DNA of 6,261 bases from Candidatus Eiseniibacteriota bacterium (GCA_030592245.1 JAUVJV010000144.1:1-6261); one strand, 5' to 3'; positions 1 through 5,836 are shown, counted from the stretch's first letter. The notes: generated by a model from the letters alone, not told the origin. Program-made: numbers and translations.

Positions 1-14
1 GACTGGTGCCTCTT

Positions 15-30
15 AATGGGTGACCCCATT
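15..30. other. Small inverted repeat beyond the M16 3' end
   Basis: aatggg at 15-20 and cccatt at 25-30 form a 6-bp stem with a 4-nt loop. On the plus strand it is followed by a modestly T-rich stretch (31-39). There is no clear U-run on the minus strand, so it is a poor intrinsic terminator for the peptidase gene. It could serve a plus-strand gene ending left of the window. Nothing else is recognisable in bases 1-39. Confidence 0.25.
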
Positions 31-39
31 TGTGAATTT

Positions 40-93
40 CCGGGCTGATCCCCCAGTCCGGGCTGATCCCCCGGTCCGGCCTGATCCCCCAGG
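40..93. repeat. 18-nt tandem repeat, three copies
   Basis: Three head-to-tail 18-nt units occupy 40-57, 58-75 and 76-93. The first reads ccgggctgatcccccagt; the second differs from it at one position and the third at two. The array ends four bases before the stop codon of the minus-strand M16 peptidase gene, so it lies in that gene's 3' untranslated region. The period is a multiple of three, so the repeats keep frames open on both strands, but none of those frames resembles a protein. Function unknown; it could be a genome-wide intergenic repeat or part of a termination or decay signal. Confidence 0.85.
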
Positions 94-97
94 GCTC

Positions 98-2944
98 TTA
101 CTCAGGATCGTCCTCGGCCAAGGGCAGAAATGTGATATCAACGACATCCGCCCCCTCGAGCATGCGCTTCGCCGCCTCGCGAACGGATTCCACGGTCACG
201 GCATCGAGAATATGATCGTAGTTCTCGGGGGCGACGATGTCGATTCCGTGGTAATAGTAGCTCCTGAGCGCGCTCATCCAGAACCCGTTTCGCTGCATGA
301 CCTCTTCACGCTGTTTTCGCATGTTCTCAATGGTCTTGGCCAGATCGCCCTGAGAGGGCCCCTTCTCCAGCAGTGCGCCTATCTCGCTATATATCAATGA
401 TTTGAGATGGGCGGCCTCGTCAGGATCGCAATCGAACCGCATCGTGAGGCTCATCTTCTCCCTAGGATAGTGACTCATGCTGCGACCCACGCTCACGCTG
501 TAGGTACCACCCTCTTCCTCCCTTATGGTCTCGGTGTAACGCAGGTCCAGGATCTCCTCGATTATCCTGAGATGAATCCTGTTCTCCGGGGTGTATTCGA
601 TCTCATTTCCGTACTTGATATGGACCGTGGCCTTGGGCACATTGAGCTCGATCAAGATGGTCCTCTCGGTCCTGCCCTCCGGCATTCCGACGCCGTTGTC
701 CACCCAGGTCTCATCGCGGCCGGCATCACTTATGGCTCCGAGATAGGTCTCTATCAGGGGCCGGGCCTCATCGGCCTCCATATAGCCCACGAAGAGAAAG
801 GTGAAGTCACTCGCATCTCTCAGTCTCTCGCGGTAGATCCTCTCGACTGTCTCGAAGTCCACGCGATTCAGATAGTCCAGATCGAAGACCATCGCCCTGG
901 GATGATGATCATTGGTGATGAGACTAACGGAGTCCCGGATCGCCTTCTGAGGGTCGTTCCTGGCCTCCTCGATCCACGCCCTGTTACGCTGCATGGTGGC
1001 TTCATAGGCGGCCTCGTCGAAGCGCGGCTTCTCGAAGCACAGGTAGGCGAGCTGCAGCATGGTCTCCAAGTCATCCGGGGAGCAGCTTCCGCTCAGGCCT
1101 TCGGTCAGGCCTCCGATGGACGGGCTGACCGACGCGTTCTCACCGGCAAGGATCTTCTCGAGTGCGGTGGCATCGAAGTCTCCCACCCCGAAGTTCCTGA
1201 CCAGGCTTGAAGCCATCCTGGCCGAGGGCAGCGATTCCACAGGATAGATCGAGGTCCCGCCCGGGCTGTAGGCCGAGAAGCGAATCTCATCCTTGGTGAG
1301 GTCCGAGTACCGGTAGACCACCGTCGCACCATTTCCCAGCGTCCATTCCACGGCGCCGAGGTCCGGTACTTCCCTCGTGGCCACTATGGTACCACCCTCC
1401 GGAACGACTTCGAGAAGTGCGCTGCCGGAGATCTCATCAATATAGGGATCGACCTCCGTGGCTTCGACCTTCGCCATGATGGCCACCACCTCGGCCTCTG
1501 ACAGGTGATGCTGCCCTTCCTGCTCCGGCCCGCGCACCACAAGGACGCGGTTCTCATCCGTCATCCATGCCGCCGGCAGGGCATTGATCTCCTCCAGGCC
1601 GATACTGGGCAGAATGTCCTCGACGAATTCGAATATGAACTCAATGCCGGGAGCAGGCTCATTGGTCAGATAATGGCCGCGGTATGAGCTGCAGAACTGG
1701 TCGTGGCTCCGCTTCTCCCGCTTATTGTAACTGGTCTCCACCGCGGTAAGCAGGTTGGCCTTCGCCCTCGCCAACTCGGTCGGGGTGAAACCATGCCGCC
1801 TGACTCTCTCGTTCTCGGTCAGGATAGCCTCGAGACCGCGGGCTTCCTCGTTCGGATTCAGGGTTGCGCGGATGCTATAGGCATTGAGCTCGCGGGCCAC
1901 GAATCCACCATAGTTTGCCGACCCATAGATGAAAGGCGGGTTCTCCTTGCGAAGCAGCTCGGAGATCCGGCTGGCGAACATGCTGTTATACAGACCATGC
2001 ACATAGTCATGCCTGAGATAGGCGAGGTTCTTCTTCTCAGCCGGAACTCCAGCGTGCTTGATGTAGATGGATACCGCCGATGAGGTGGCCTCCGGGTCGG
2101 TGACCAGCCCGTAGATCAGCTCGGAGTTCTCAGGCACACGGTAGGTCGGCCGGGGCCTGGGGTCCTCTACGGGACTGATTGCTGAGAAGAGTTCCTTGAT
2201 GCTCTCTTCCATCCCGGCGGGATCGAAGTCGCCGACCACCATTATGGCCTGGAGATCGGTGCGGTACCAGTCATGGTAGAAGGCGCGCAGGATTTCATAA
2301 TCTGAGGATTCGATCACATCGAGATCGCCTATCACATCCCTCTCGGCGTACTTCGAATCGCGGAAATAGTATTCCTGGGATTTATTAAACATGCGAAAGC
2401 CCGCATTCCTCCTGGTCCGCCACTCCTCGCGTATGACGCCGCGTTCCTTGTCGATCTCCTCCTCGGTGAGAAGAAGGCCGTCGGCCCAGTCCCGAAGTAT
2501 GAGAAGACACGTATCCAGGAGGGCGGGATCGGTCGTGGGTACATTGGAGATATTGTACGAGGTGTCGTCGAACCAGGTGTAAGCATTGAGCTCTCTGCCG
2601 AAGGCGATCCCATTCCTCTCGAGAGTCTTGATGACCCCTTTTCCCGGGAAATGCTCGGTTCCATTGAATGCCATATGCTCGAGGAAATGAGCCAGACCAT
2701 TCTGATTATCTTCCTCGAGGATTGCCCCGACATTCTGCACGATGTAGAAGCTCGCCCGCTCCCTGGGCTCCTCATTGTGGCGTATGTAGTAGGTGAGGCC
2801 GGTATCGAGCACCCCGTGTATGGCCGCCGGGTCAAGCGGCACCGGCTCTTCCAGGTCCACGTGCGCGAGCAGGCTGCCCGTGAAAGTGAGAATCGTGAAG
2901 GTGAGAATGATGACTGGATAGATCCAAAGGCGCGAGACTCTCAT
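98..2944 (-). CDS. M16 family zinc metallopeptidase (PqqL-like)
   Basis: This 948-residue protein is a full-length two-repeat M16 (pitrilysin/insulinase-clan) peptidase, close in size and layout to the E. coli PqqL-type zinc proteases. Family knowledge: these clamshell enzymes degrade peptides or small unfolded proteins. Residues 1-27 look like a signal peptide (short basic start, hydrophobic core, LLA before the likely cut), implying export. The inverted zinc motif HFLEH gives H86, E89 (catalytic base) and H90; E167 in DKERGVIREEW, 77 residues on, fits the third zinc ligand. The catalytic M16 domain spans about 40-190 and an M16_C domain about 215-400. The second repeat, from about 530, lacks a zinc motif but keeps R808 and Y815, seven residues apart in IREEEGGTY, matching the substrate-binding Arg/Tyr pair of pitrilysin. 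All key residues are present, so activity is likely. The ATG at 2944 is preceded by GGAGG at 2952-2956; the stop is TAA. The exact subfamily and substrate cannot be told from sequence. Confidence 0.95.
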   Translation of the reverse strand: MRVSRLWIYPVIILTFTILTFTGSLLAHVDLEEPVPLDPAAIHGVLDTGLTYYIRHNEEPRERASFYIVQNVGAILEEDNQNGLAHFLEHMAFNGTEHFPGKGVIKTLERNGIAFGRELNAYTWFDDTSYNISNVPTTDPALLDTCLLILRDWADGLLLTEEEIDKERGVIREEWRTRRNAGFRMFNKSQEYYFRDSKYAERDVIGDLDVIESSDYEILRAFYHDWYRTDLQAIMVVGDFDPAGMEESIKELFSAISPVEDPRPRPTYRVPENSELIYGLVTDPEATSSAVSIYIKHAGVPAEKKNLAYLRHDYVHGLYNSMFASRISELLRKENPPFIYGSANYGGFVARELNAYSIRATLNPNEEARGLEAILTENERVRRHGFTPTELARAKANLLTAVETSYNKREKRSHDQFCSSYRGHYLTNEPAPGIEFIFEFVEDILPSIGLEEINALPAAWMTDENRVLVVRGPEQEGQHHLSEAEVVAIMAKVEATEVDPYIDEISGSALLEVVPEGGTIVATREVPDLGAVEWTLGNGATVVYRYSDLTKDEIRFSAYSPGGTSIYPVESLPSARMASSLVRNFGVGDFDATALEKILAGENASVSPSIGGLTEGLSGSCSPDDLETMLQLAYLCFEKPRFDEAAYEATMQRNRAWIEEARNDPQKAIRDSVSLITNDHHPRAMVFDLDYLNRVDFETVERIYRERLRDASDFTFLFVGYMEADEARPLIETYLGAISDAGRDETWVDNGVGMPEGRTERTILIELNVPKATVHIKYGNEIEYTPENRIHLRIIEEILDLRYTETIREEEGGTYSVSVGRSMSHYPREKMSLTMRFDCDPDEAAHLKSLIYSEIGALLEKGPSQGDLAKTIENMRKQREEVMQRNGFWMSALRSYYYHGIDIVAPENYDHILDAVTVESVREAAKRMLEGADVVDITFLPLAEDDPE

Positions 2945-2951
2945 CGAGGTT

Positions 2952-2956
2952 CCTCC
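2952..2956 (-). promoter_or_regulatory. Ribosome-binding site of the M16 peptidase
   Basis: GGAGG on the minus strand lies seven bases upstream of the ATG at 2944 and supports that start. Confidence 0.75.
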
Positions 2957-2980
2957 ATATGGGGTATGTGTACTACTGGC

Positions 2981-3009
2981 TTTCTAACGCATTCCGCGGG
3001 GAATTTCAA
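2981..3009 (-). promoter_or_regulatory. Predicted sigma70-type promoter of the M16 peptidase
   Basis: On the minus strand, TTGAAA (3004-3009, 5 of 6 to consensus) and TAGAAA (2981-2986, 4 of 6) are separated by exactly 17 bp. Transcription would begin near 2974 and give a leader of about 30 nt. The spacer contains a 5-bp dyad (ATTCC at 2991-2995, GGAAT at 3000-3004), which could bind a regulator. This suggests the peptidase is expressed independently of the upstream ADP-ribosylglycohydrolase. It is a prediction by eye. Confidence 0.5.
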
Positions 3010-3025
3010 TGTGCACCGCCTCTCC

Positions 3026-3042
3026 TGCGGGGATATCCCGCA
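3026..3042. other. GC-rich inverted repeat between ADPRH and M16 genes
   Basis: tgcggg (3026-3031) and cccgca (3037-3042) form a 6-bp stem with a 5-nt loop. It lies downstream of the ADP-ribosylglycohydrolase gene and just upstream of the predicted M16 promoter. It has no following U-run in the minus-strand transcript, so a factor-independent terminator is possible but unproven. Confidence 0.3.
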
Positions 3043-3059
3043 CTCCCAGTGCCGCTCAT

Positions 3060-3173
3060 GCCGCAGGCGTGCCTCAAATCGCATGCCCCGTTCAGATCGT
3101 GGGCCCCGGTCAGACCGCCGGCGGCGTGCCTCAGATCGCATGCCCCGTTCAGACCGTGGGCCCTGGTCAGACC
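3060..3173. repeat. 57-bp tandem repeat, two copies, each with three subunits
   Basis: Two 57-bp units (3060-3116 and 3117-3173) agree at 53 of 57 positions. Read on the minus strand, each unit divides into subunits of 18, 18 and 21 nt that begin G-R-T-Y-TGA, for example ggtctgaccagggcccac then ggtctgaacggggcatgc. This gives a nested repeat with six TGA-centred blocks. The right end overlaps the last codons and TGA stop of the ADP-ribosylglycohydrolase, so the array may have supplied that stop. Frames through it give arginine-rich low-complexity peptides, not convincing proteins. The subunit size matches the 18-nt array at 40-93, though the sequences differ. Function unknown. Confidence 0.85.
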
Positions 3174-3958
3174 GCCGGGCCGGGGATCTCGATACCGAAC
3201 CGCCTGGAGAAGGCCTCGGCAATGGCCCATAGATCCTCAGGCAGGATTATCCTGACCAGGTCGACGATCGCCACGGGCAGCGTTCCATAGTGGGCCTGGG
3301 CGATGCCCCCGGCTATGCAGGCCTGGGTGTCGCTGTCTCCACCCAGGGAGATGGCGTTCCGGATGGCATCCTCATAAGAGGTGGATTCCAAGAAGGCGAT
3401 GATGGCCTCGGGGACGCTCCCCTGGCATGTGACATCGAAGCTATAGGCCGGCCTGATATCGTCTAAGGAACGTTCGAGGTCATAGCCGAATCTTGACTGG
3501 ATCTCCCGCTTGATATCGGCCTTCCCGCATCCCTTTCGGGCGAGCAGGACGGCAAGGGCCGTAGCCTGCGCTCCCTTTATGCCCTCGGGATGGCTGTGGG
3601 TGACCTCCGCCGACCGCCTGGCCTCTGTGAGAACCTCTTCCTCCTCGTCGAAAGCGAAACCCACGGGACTTACCCGCATGGCCGAGCCGTTGCCGAAGCT
3701 GTTCTATGGTTCGGTCTCACCGGACAGGTGCCAGTGATAGAAATGCAGGCCGGACCCCGAACGGGGATACCGCCGTCCCACTTCCCTTATCGCATCGCCA
3801 TAGTCGCCTTTTTCGAGAATCGCCTGAGCCACCGCTACGGTCAGCACCGAATCGTCTGTGAACCTGGCGCCCGGCTGGAGCAGGGCGAAATCCTTACTCT
3901 TGGTCGGGTCATGCTCGAAAGCCGAGCCGATGATGTCGCCGGCTATTGCCCCGATCAC
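3167..3958 (-). pseudogene. ADP-ribosylglycohydrolase interrupted by one in-frame amber codon
   Basis: The locus is a 263-codon frame of the ADP-ribosylglycohydrolase (DraG/ARH3-like, COG1397) superfamily, of normal length for its short bacterial members. Enzymes of this fold use two metal ions to remove ADP-ribose from proteins or other molecules; the substrate here is unknown. Codons 1-84 (3958-3707) begin MIGAIAGDIIGSAFE and carry the metal motif FTDDS (T34, D35, D36). Codon 85 is TAG at 3704-3706. The same frame continues at once with NSFGNGSAMRVSPVG, the hallmark SAEVTHSHPEGIKGAQA segment, and the second metal motif GGDSDT (D208, D210, T211), ending at TGA 3167-3169. No frameshift is involved. 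Relatives, as I remember them, have PYNS[FY]GNGSAM here, so one base change from a Tyr codon explains it. The start is GTG 3958 with AGGAGG six bases upstream. Each half alone lacks one metal motif, so activity needs readthrough. Alternatives are a recent nonsense mutation or a sequencing error. An ATG at 3679 could only start the inactive second half. Confidence 0.85.
3704..3706 (-). other. In-frame TAG codon inside the ADP-ribosylglycohydrolase
   Basis: The local minus-strand context is gaa cca TAG aac agc ttc, giving E-P-stop-N-S-F. Family alignment from memory predicts tyrosine at this position. TAG also ends two other genes in this window at sensible C-termini (5316-5318 and 5834-5836), which argues against genome-wide reassignment of TAG. 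Confidence 0.9.
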
Positions 3959-3964
3959 GCCTTA

Positions 3965-3970
3965 CCTCCT
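3965..3970 (-). promoter_or_regulatory. Ribosome-binding site deciding a GTG start
   Basis: A perfect AGGAGG on the minus strand lies six bases upstream of GTG at 3958. The encoded start (M)IGAIAGDIIG matches the usual N-terminus of the family, so GTG is the true initiation codon and no ATG alternative is needed. Confidence 0.8.
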
Positions 3971-4020
3971 GTCCATTCTTGAGAATCCGGTGCTCTCGCG
4001 GTGTTACTCGACCAGCTCAG

Positions 4021-4049
4021 AGCATACAGACCGGCCCCAGTACTGTCAA
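4021..4049 (-). promoter_or_regulatory. Predicted sigma70-type promoter of the ADP-ribosylglycohydrolase
   Basis: On the minus strand, a perfect TTGACA (4044-4049) is followed after exactly 17 bp by TATGCT (4021-4026, 4 of 6 to consensus). Transcription would start near 4014, leaving a leader of about 55 nt before the GTG start. A promoter this good suggests the locus is, or recently was, an expressed gene despite its amber codon. Confidence 0.6.
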
Positions 4050-4055
4050 CCGGCA

Positions 4056-4093
4056 GGGCGGGTCAGCAGCGCTACGCGCTTGAGCCCCCGCCC
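4056..4093. promoter_or_regulatory. Imperfect 38-bp dyad between the divergent promoters
   Basis: The outer arms gggcggg (4056-4062) and cccgccc (4087-4093) pair over 7 bp. TCA (4063-4065) pairs with TGA (4081-4083), and AGCGC (4068-4072) with GCGCT (4076-4080) around a TAC loop, with small bulges, giving about 15 bp in all. It lies between the two predicted -35 boxes and outside both predicted transcripts. A regulator-binding site or extruded structure is therefore more plausible than a terminator for either flanking gene, although it could be a relic or belong to an unrecognised RNA. Confidence 0.4.
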
Positions 4094-4104
4094 TTAAGCA
4101 TCAG

Positions 4105-4129
4105 GCGTCATGAAGCGTGTAGTTGACGC
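4105..4129. promoter_or_regulatory. Candidate operator overlapping the DUF6754 -35 box
   Basis: GCGTCA (4105-4110) and TGACGC (4124-4129) form a perfect 6-bp inverted repeat. Their centres are 19 bp apart, close to two helical turns. The right arm covers most of the predicted -35 hexamer, so a protein bound here would be expected to block or modulate transcription of the plus-strand gene. It is short enough to arise by chance. Confidence 0.3.
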
Positions 4130-4151
4130 GGCCCGGCGGACCTGATAGAGT
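4123..4151 (+). promoter_or_regulatory. Predicted extended -10 promoter of the DUF6754 gene
   Basis: TTGACG (4123-4128, 5 of 6) and TAGAGT (4146-4151, 4 of 6) are exactly 17 bp apart, and a TG at 4143-4144 gives an extended -10. Transcription would start near 4158, about 27 nt upstream of the start codon. The -35 boxes of this and the opposing promoter are about 75 bp apart. Confidence 0.55.
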
Positions 4152-4173
4152 GATCGAACGACAGACTTCCAAG

Positions 4174-4180
4174 AGAGGAG
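4174..4180 (+). promoter_or_regulatory. Ribosome-binding site of the DUF6754 gene
   Basis: AGAGGAG lies four bases upstream of the ATG at 4185, supporting that start; the signal peptide begins directly after it. Confidence 0.7.
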
Positions 4181-4184
4181 CGTT

Positions 4185-5318
4185 ATGAGACGAGTCTTCC
4201 CGGTCTTCCTCGCGGCTTTGCTCCTGGCAGCTCTGGCCTCTGCGCTGGCTGCCCAGGGTGGATCAGGGGTCCCGGTAAGCGGGCTTGAGGCCAAGGACAC
4301 TCCGGGGGATGAAGGCCACAGCATAACGCTTACCTGGCAGTCACAGGCAACCACGATGCTTGTGGTGATGCGGTCGACCTCGCGCAACTCGGATTTCGAG
4401 ATAATCGGTGATGCCCTGGCCGGCGACGAGGCCTATGTGGATGTCACGGCCGAAGATGGTACCGGGTACTACTACAGGCTCGCATCCGCCACAGAGGTCG
4501 ATACCCTCTACGCGTCGTTCGCCGGACCGGTCATATCCACCAGTAACTGGTTCAGGACCCAGCGGGTGAACACGCTTATCCTTACCATTCTGCTTTTTGT
4601 CCTGGTAGTCGGGTTCATCCAGCTCGCAAGGCGGGGTAAAGAGCTTTTTATCCGACAGATCACAGGCTTAAGCGCGATCGATGAGGCCATCGGCCGGGCC
4701 ACAGAGATGGGCAGGAAGATGTTCTACATCCCCGGCATCCTCAGCCTGAGCGAGATCCAGACTATCGCCAGCCTTTATATCCTCGGTCATGTCGCCAAGA
4801 AGGCTGCTACCTACGGCGCGACTATGGAGTGCCCCAACATAGATCCTCTCACCTTCTCGGCCGCCCGGGAGACCGTGCAGCAGGCTTACATGGAGGCGGG
4901 AAAGCCCGACCAGTTCAGGGAGGATATGGTCACCTACATTACTTATGACCAATTCGCCTACACGGCATCGGTGACAGGTAAGATGGTGAGGGAGAGGCCC
5001 GCGACCAACTTCCTGATAGGCTCCTTCTTCGCCGAGTCGCTCATTCTGGCAGAGACGGGCCAGAGCGTCGGCGCCATCCAGATAGCCGGTACCGCGGAGA
5101 TCGCGCAGCTTCCGTTCTTCGTTACCACGTGTGACTATACGCTGATCGGTGAGGAGCTCTATGCGGCGAGTGCCTACCTCTCGAGAGAGCCGCTGCTGCT
5201 GGGGACTATCAAGGCCCAGGATACCATAAAGGCGATCCTGATGATCACGATGGCAGCGGGAATCGTGGCCCTGGCCCTGGGCTCGGATATCATCCCGAGA
5301 CTGCTCGAGACCCATTAG
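4185..5318 (+). CDS. DUF6754 domain-containing membrane protein
   Basis: This 377-residue protein resembles the DUF6754 family, which has no established function that I know of. Residues 1-23 form a signal peptide (MRR start, Ala/Leu core, alanine-rich cut region). Residues about 30-110 look like a beta-sandwich of fibronectin type III or Ig type, with ITLTWQS, a YVDV strand and the late GYYYRLAS strand; this domain should be outside the cytoplasm. A membrane helix at about 129-148 is followed by RR. A conserved soluble region of about 200 residues comes next, including MFYIPGI, SEIQTIASLYILGHVAKK, FFAESLILAETG, GAIQIAGTAE and CDYTLIGEELYAASAYLS. A second hydrophobic helix lies at about 350-368 near the C-terminus. 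The conserved region would face the cytoplasm, between the helices. The ATG at 4185 follows AGAGGAG (4174-4180); the stop is TAG. It appears monocistronic, divergent from the ADP-ribosylglycohydrolase and convergent with ybaK-like. The family call is from remembered sequence patterns. Confidence 0.85.
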   Translation: MRRVFPVFLAALLLAALASALAAQGGSGVPVSGLEAKDTPGDEGHSITLTWQSQATTMLVVMRSTSRNSDFEIIGDALAGDEAYVDVTAEDGTGYYYRLASATEVDTLYASFAGPVISTSNWFRTQRVNTLILTILLFVLVVGFIQLARRGKELFIRQITGLSAIDEAIGRATEMGRKMFYIPGILSLSEIQTIASLYILGHVAKKAATYGATMECPNIDPLTFSAARETVQQAYMEAGKPDQFREDMVTYITYDQFAYTASVTGKMVRERPATNFLIGSFFAESLILAETGQSVGAIQIAGTAEIAQLPFFVTTCDYTLIGEELYAASAYLSREPLLLGTIKAQDTIKAILMITMAAGIVALALGSDIIPRLLETH

Positions 5319-5351
5319 GCCCATAGGGCCGTCAAGCCTAATTGGCCCTAT
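5314..5351. terminator. Possible bidirectional terminator between convergent genes
   Basis: The 32-bp gap between the TAG of the DUF6754 gene and the TGA of the ybaK-like gene, with its margins, holds two perfect inverted repeats. atagggcc (5323-5330) pairs with ggccctat (5344-5351) over 8 bp. attaggc (5314-5320) pairs with gcctaat (5336-5342) over 7 bp. The arms interleave, so the hairpins are alternatives. There is no U-run on either strand, so the terminator call rests on position and stem strength only. Confidence 0.45.
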
Positions 5352-5824
5352 CAGGCCCGGGATTTCCTGCCGAATTCGGCCACCTTGGGTCCGACCAGGC
5401 CCTCGAAATCGCTGTAGGCCATCCTGAACAGCTCCTTGAGGGATCCTGCATTGAAGGCGATCTCCTCGTCCTCGGCAAGGCTCCGGTCAACATACACGGG
5501 AACATCGTAGAGGTTGCCGAAGGGCGGGGTGGCCCCCAGCTCGCAGCCGGGGAAGAGGTCCTTAAATTCGGACTCCGATGCAAGCGTAACCTCAGATGCG
5601 CCGGCGGCGGCCTTCAGCAAATCGAAATCAACCACATAGCTTGCCGGCAGCACGGCCATCGATATCGTCCCATCTATCTTGACCATAACCGTCTTGGCGA
5701 GCTCCTTGCCAGGGATATGTGCTTCTGCGGCAATCTCCTGGGCGGTGCAAGCGGGTGCATGACTCACCAGCACGTACCTGGCACCTTTGCTGTCCAGGAA
5801 CTCCTTGAGCTTCTTGGCAGGCAT
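5351..5824 (-). CDS. YbaK/EbsC-type aminoacyl-tRNA deacylase
   Basis: The predicted 157-residue protein is a complete single-domain member of the YbaK / prolyl-tRNA-synthetase-associated editing family. Known members hydrolyse mischarged tRNAs in trans (for example Cys-tRNAPro or Ala-tRNAPro), acting in the cytoplasm as quality control. Visible signatures are SHAPACTAQEIAAEAHIPG near the N-terminus, LAKTVMVK with the conserved lysine (about K44), the central AVLPASYVVDFD strand region, the loop GATPPFGNLYDVPVYVD with its Gly-x-x-Pro-Pro, and AFNAGS late. Length is normal for the family. GTG at 5827 could also start the frame, but AGGAGG at 5830-5835 is only two bases from it and five from ATG 5824, so ATG is preferred. 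The gene sits seven... nine bases behind the sorting-domain gene and is probably its co-transcribed partner. Which tRNA it edits cannot be read from the sequence. Confidence 0.9.
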   Translation of the reverse strand: MPAKKLKEFLDSKGARYVLVSHAPACTAQEIAAEAHIPGKELAKTVMVKIDGTISMAVLPASYVVDFDLLKAAAGASEVTLASESEFKDLFPGCELGATPPFGNLYDVPVYVDRSLAEDEEIAFNAGSLKELFRMAYSDFEGLVGPKVAEFGRKSRA

Positions 5825-5829
5825 CACTT

Positions 5830-5836
5830 CCTCCTA
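5830..5836 (-). promoter_or_regulatory. Ribosome-binding site overlapping the upstream stop codon
   Basis: The minus strand reads TAGGAGG, in which TAG ends the sorting-domain protein and AGGAGG (5830-5835) is the Shine-Dalgarno site of the ybaK-like gene, five bases before its ATG. Ribosomes terminating here would be placed on the next start, so translational coupling is likely. Confidence 0.8.

Noticed and set aside
407..1210. A 267-codon plus-strand open frame opposite the M16 peptidase gene
   Set aside because: It is antisense to a clearly homologous coding region, has no ribosome-binding site of note and no recognisable domain. Long antisense frames are expected in GC-rich genes.
3060..3173. 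CRISPR array
   Set aside because: The units are contiguous tandem repeats with no variable spacers, only two copies are present, and no cas genes are visible.
2941..3222. Minus-strand frame with arginine-rich six-residue repeats
   Set aside because: It is a frame through the repeat DNA and the end of the ADP-ribosylglycohydrolase, without homology.
2651..3232. A 193-codon plus-strand frame running through the 57-bp repeats
   Set aside because: Its apparent SDR-type peptide repeats only reflect the DNA array with a period divisible by three. The rest is antisense to the M16 gene.
3167..3958. Frameshift as the cause of the split ADP-ribosylglycohydrolase
   Set aside because: Reading the minus strand codon by codon shows the same frame before and after; only the TAG at 3704-3706 interrupts it.
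3975..3986. Small dyad ATTCT-TG-AGAAT next to the ADP-ribosylglycohydrolase ribosome-binding site
   Set aside because: Five base pairs with a two-base centre is too short to separate from chance, and it would be a poor RNA hairpin.
4668..5324. A 218-codon minus-strand frame opposite the DUF6754 gene
   Set aside because: It is a shadow of a gene with signal peptide, ribosome-binding site and promoter on the other strand.
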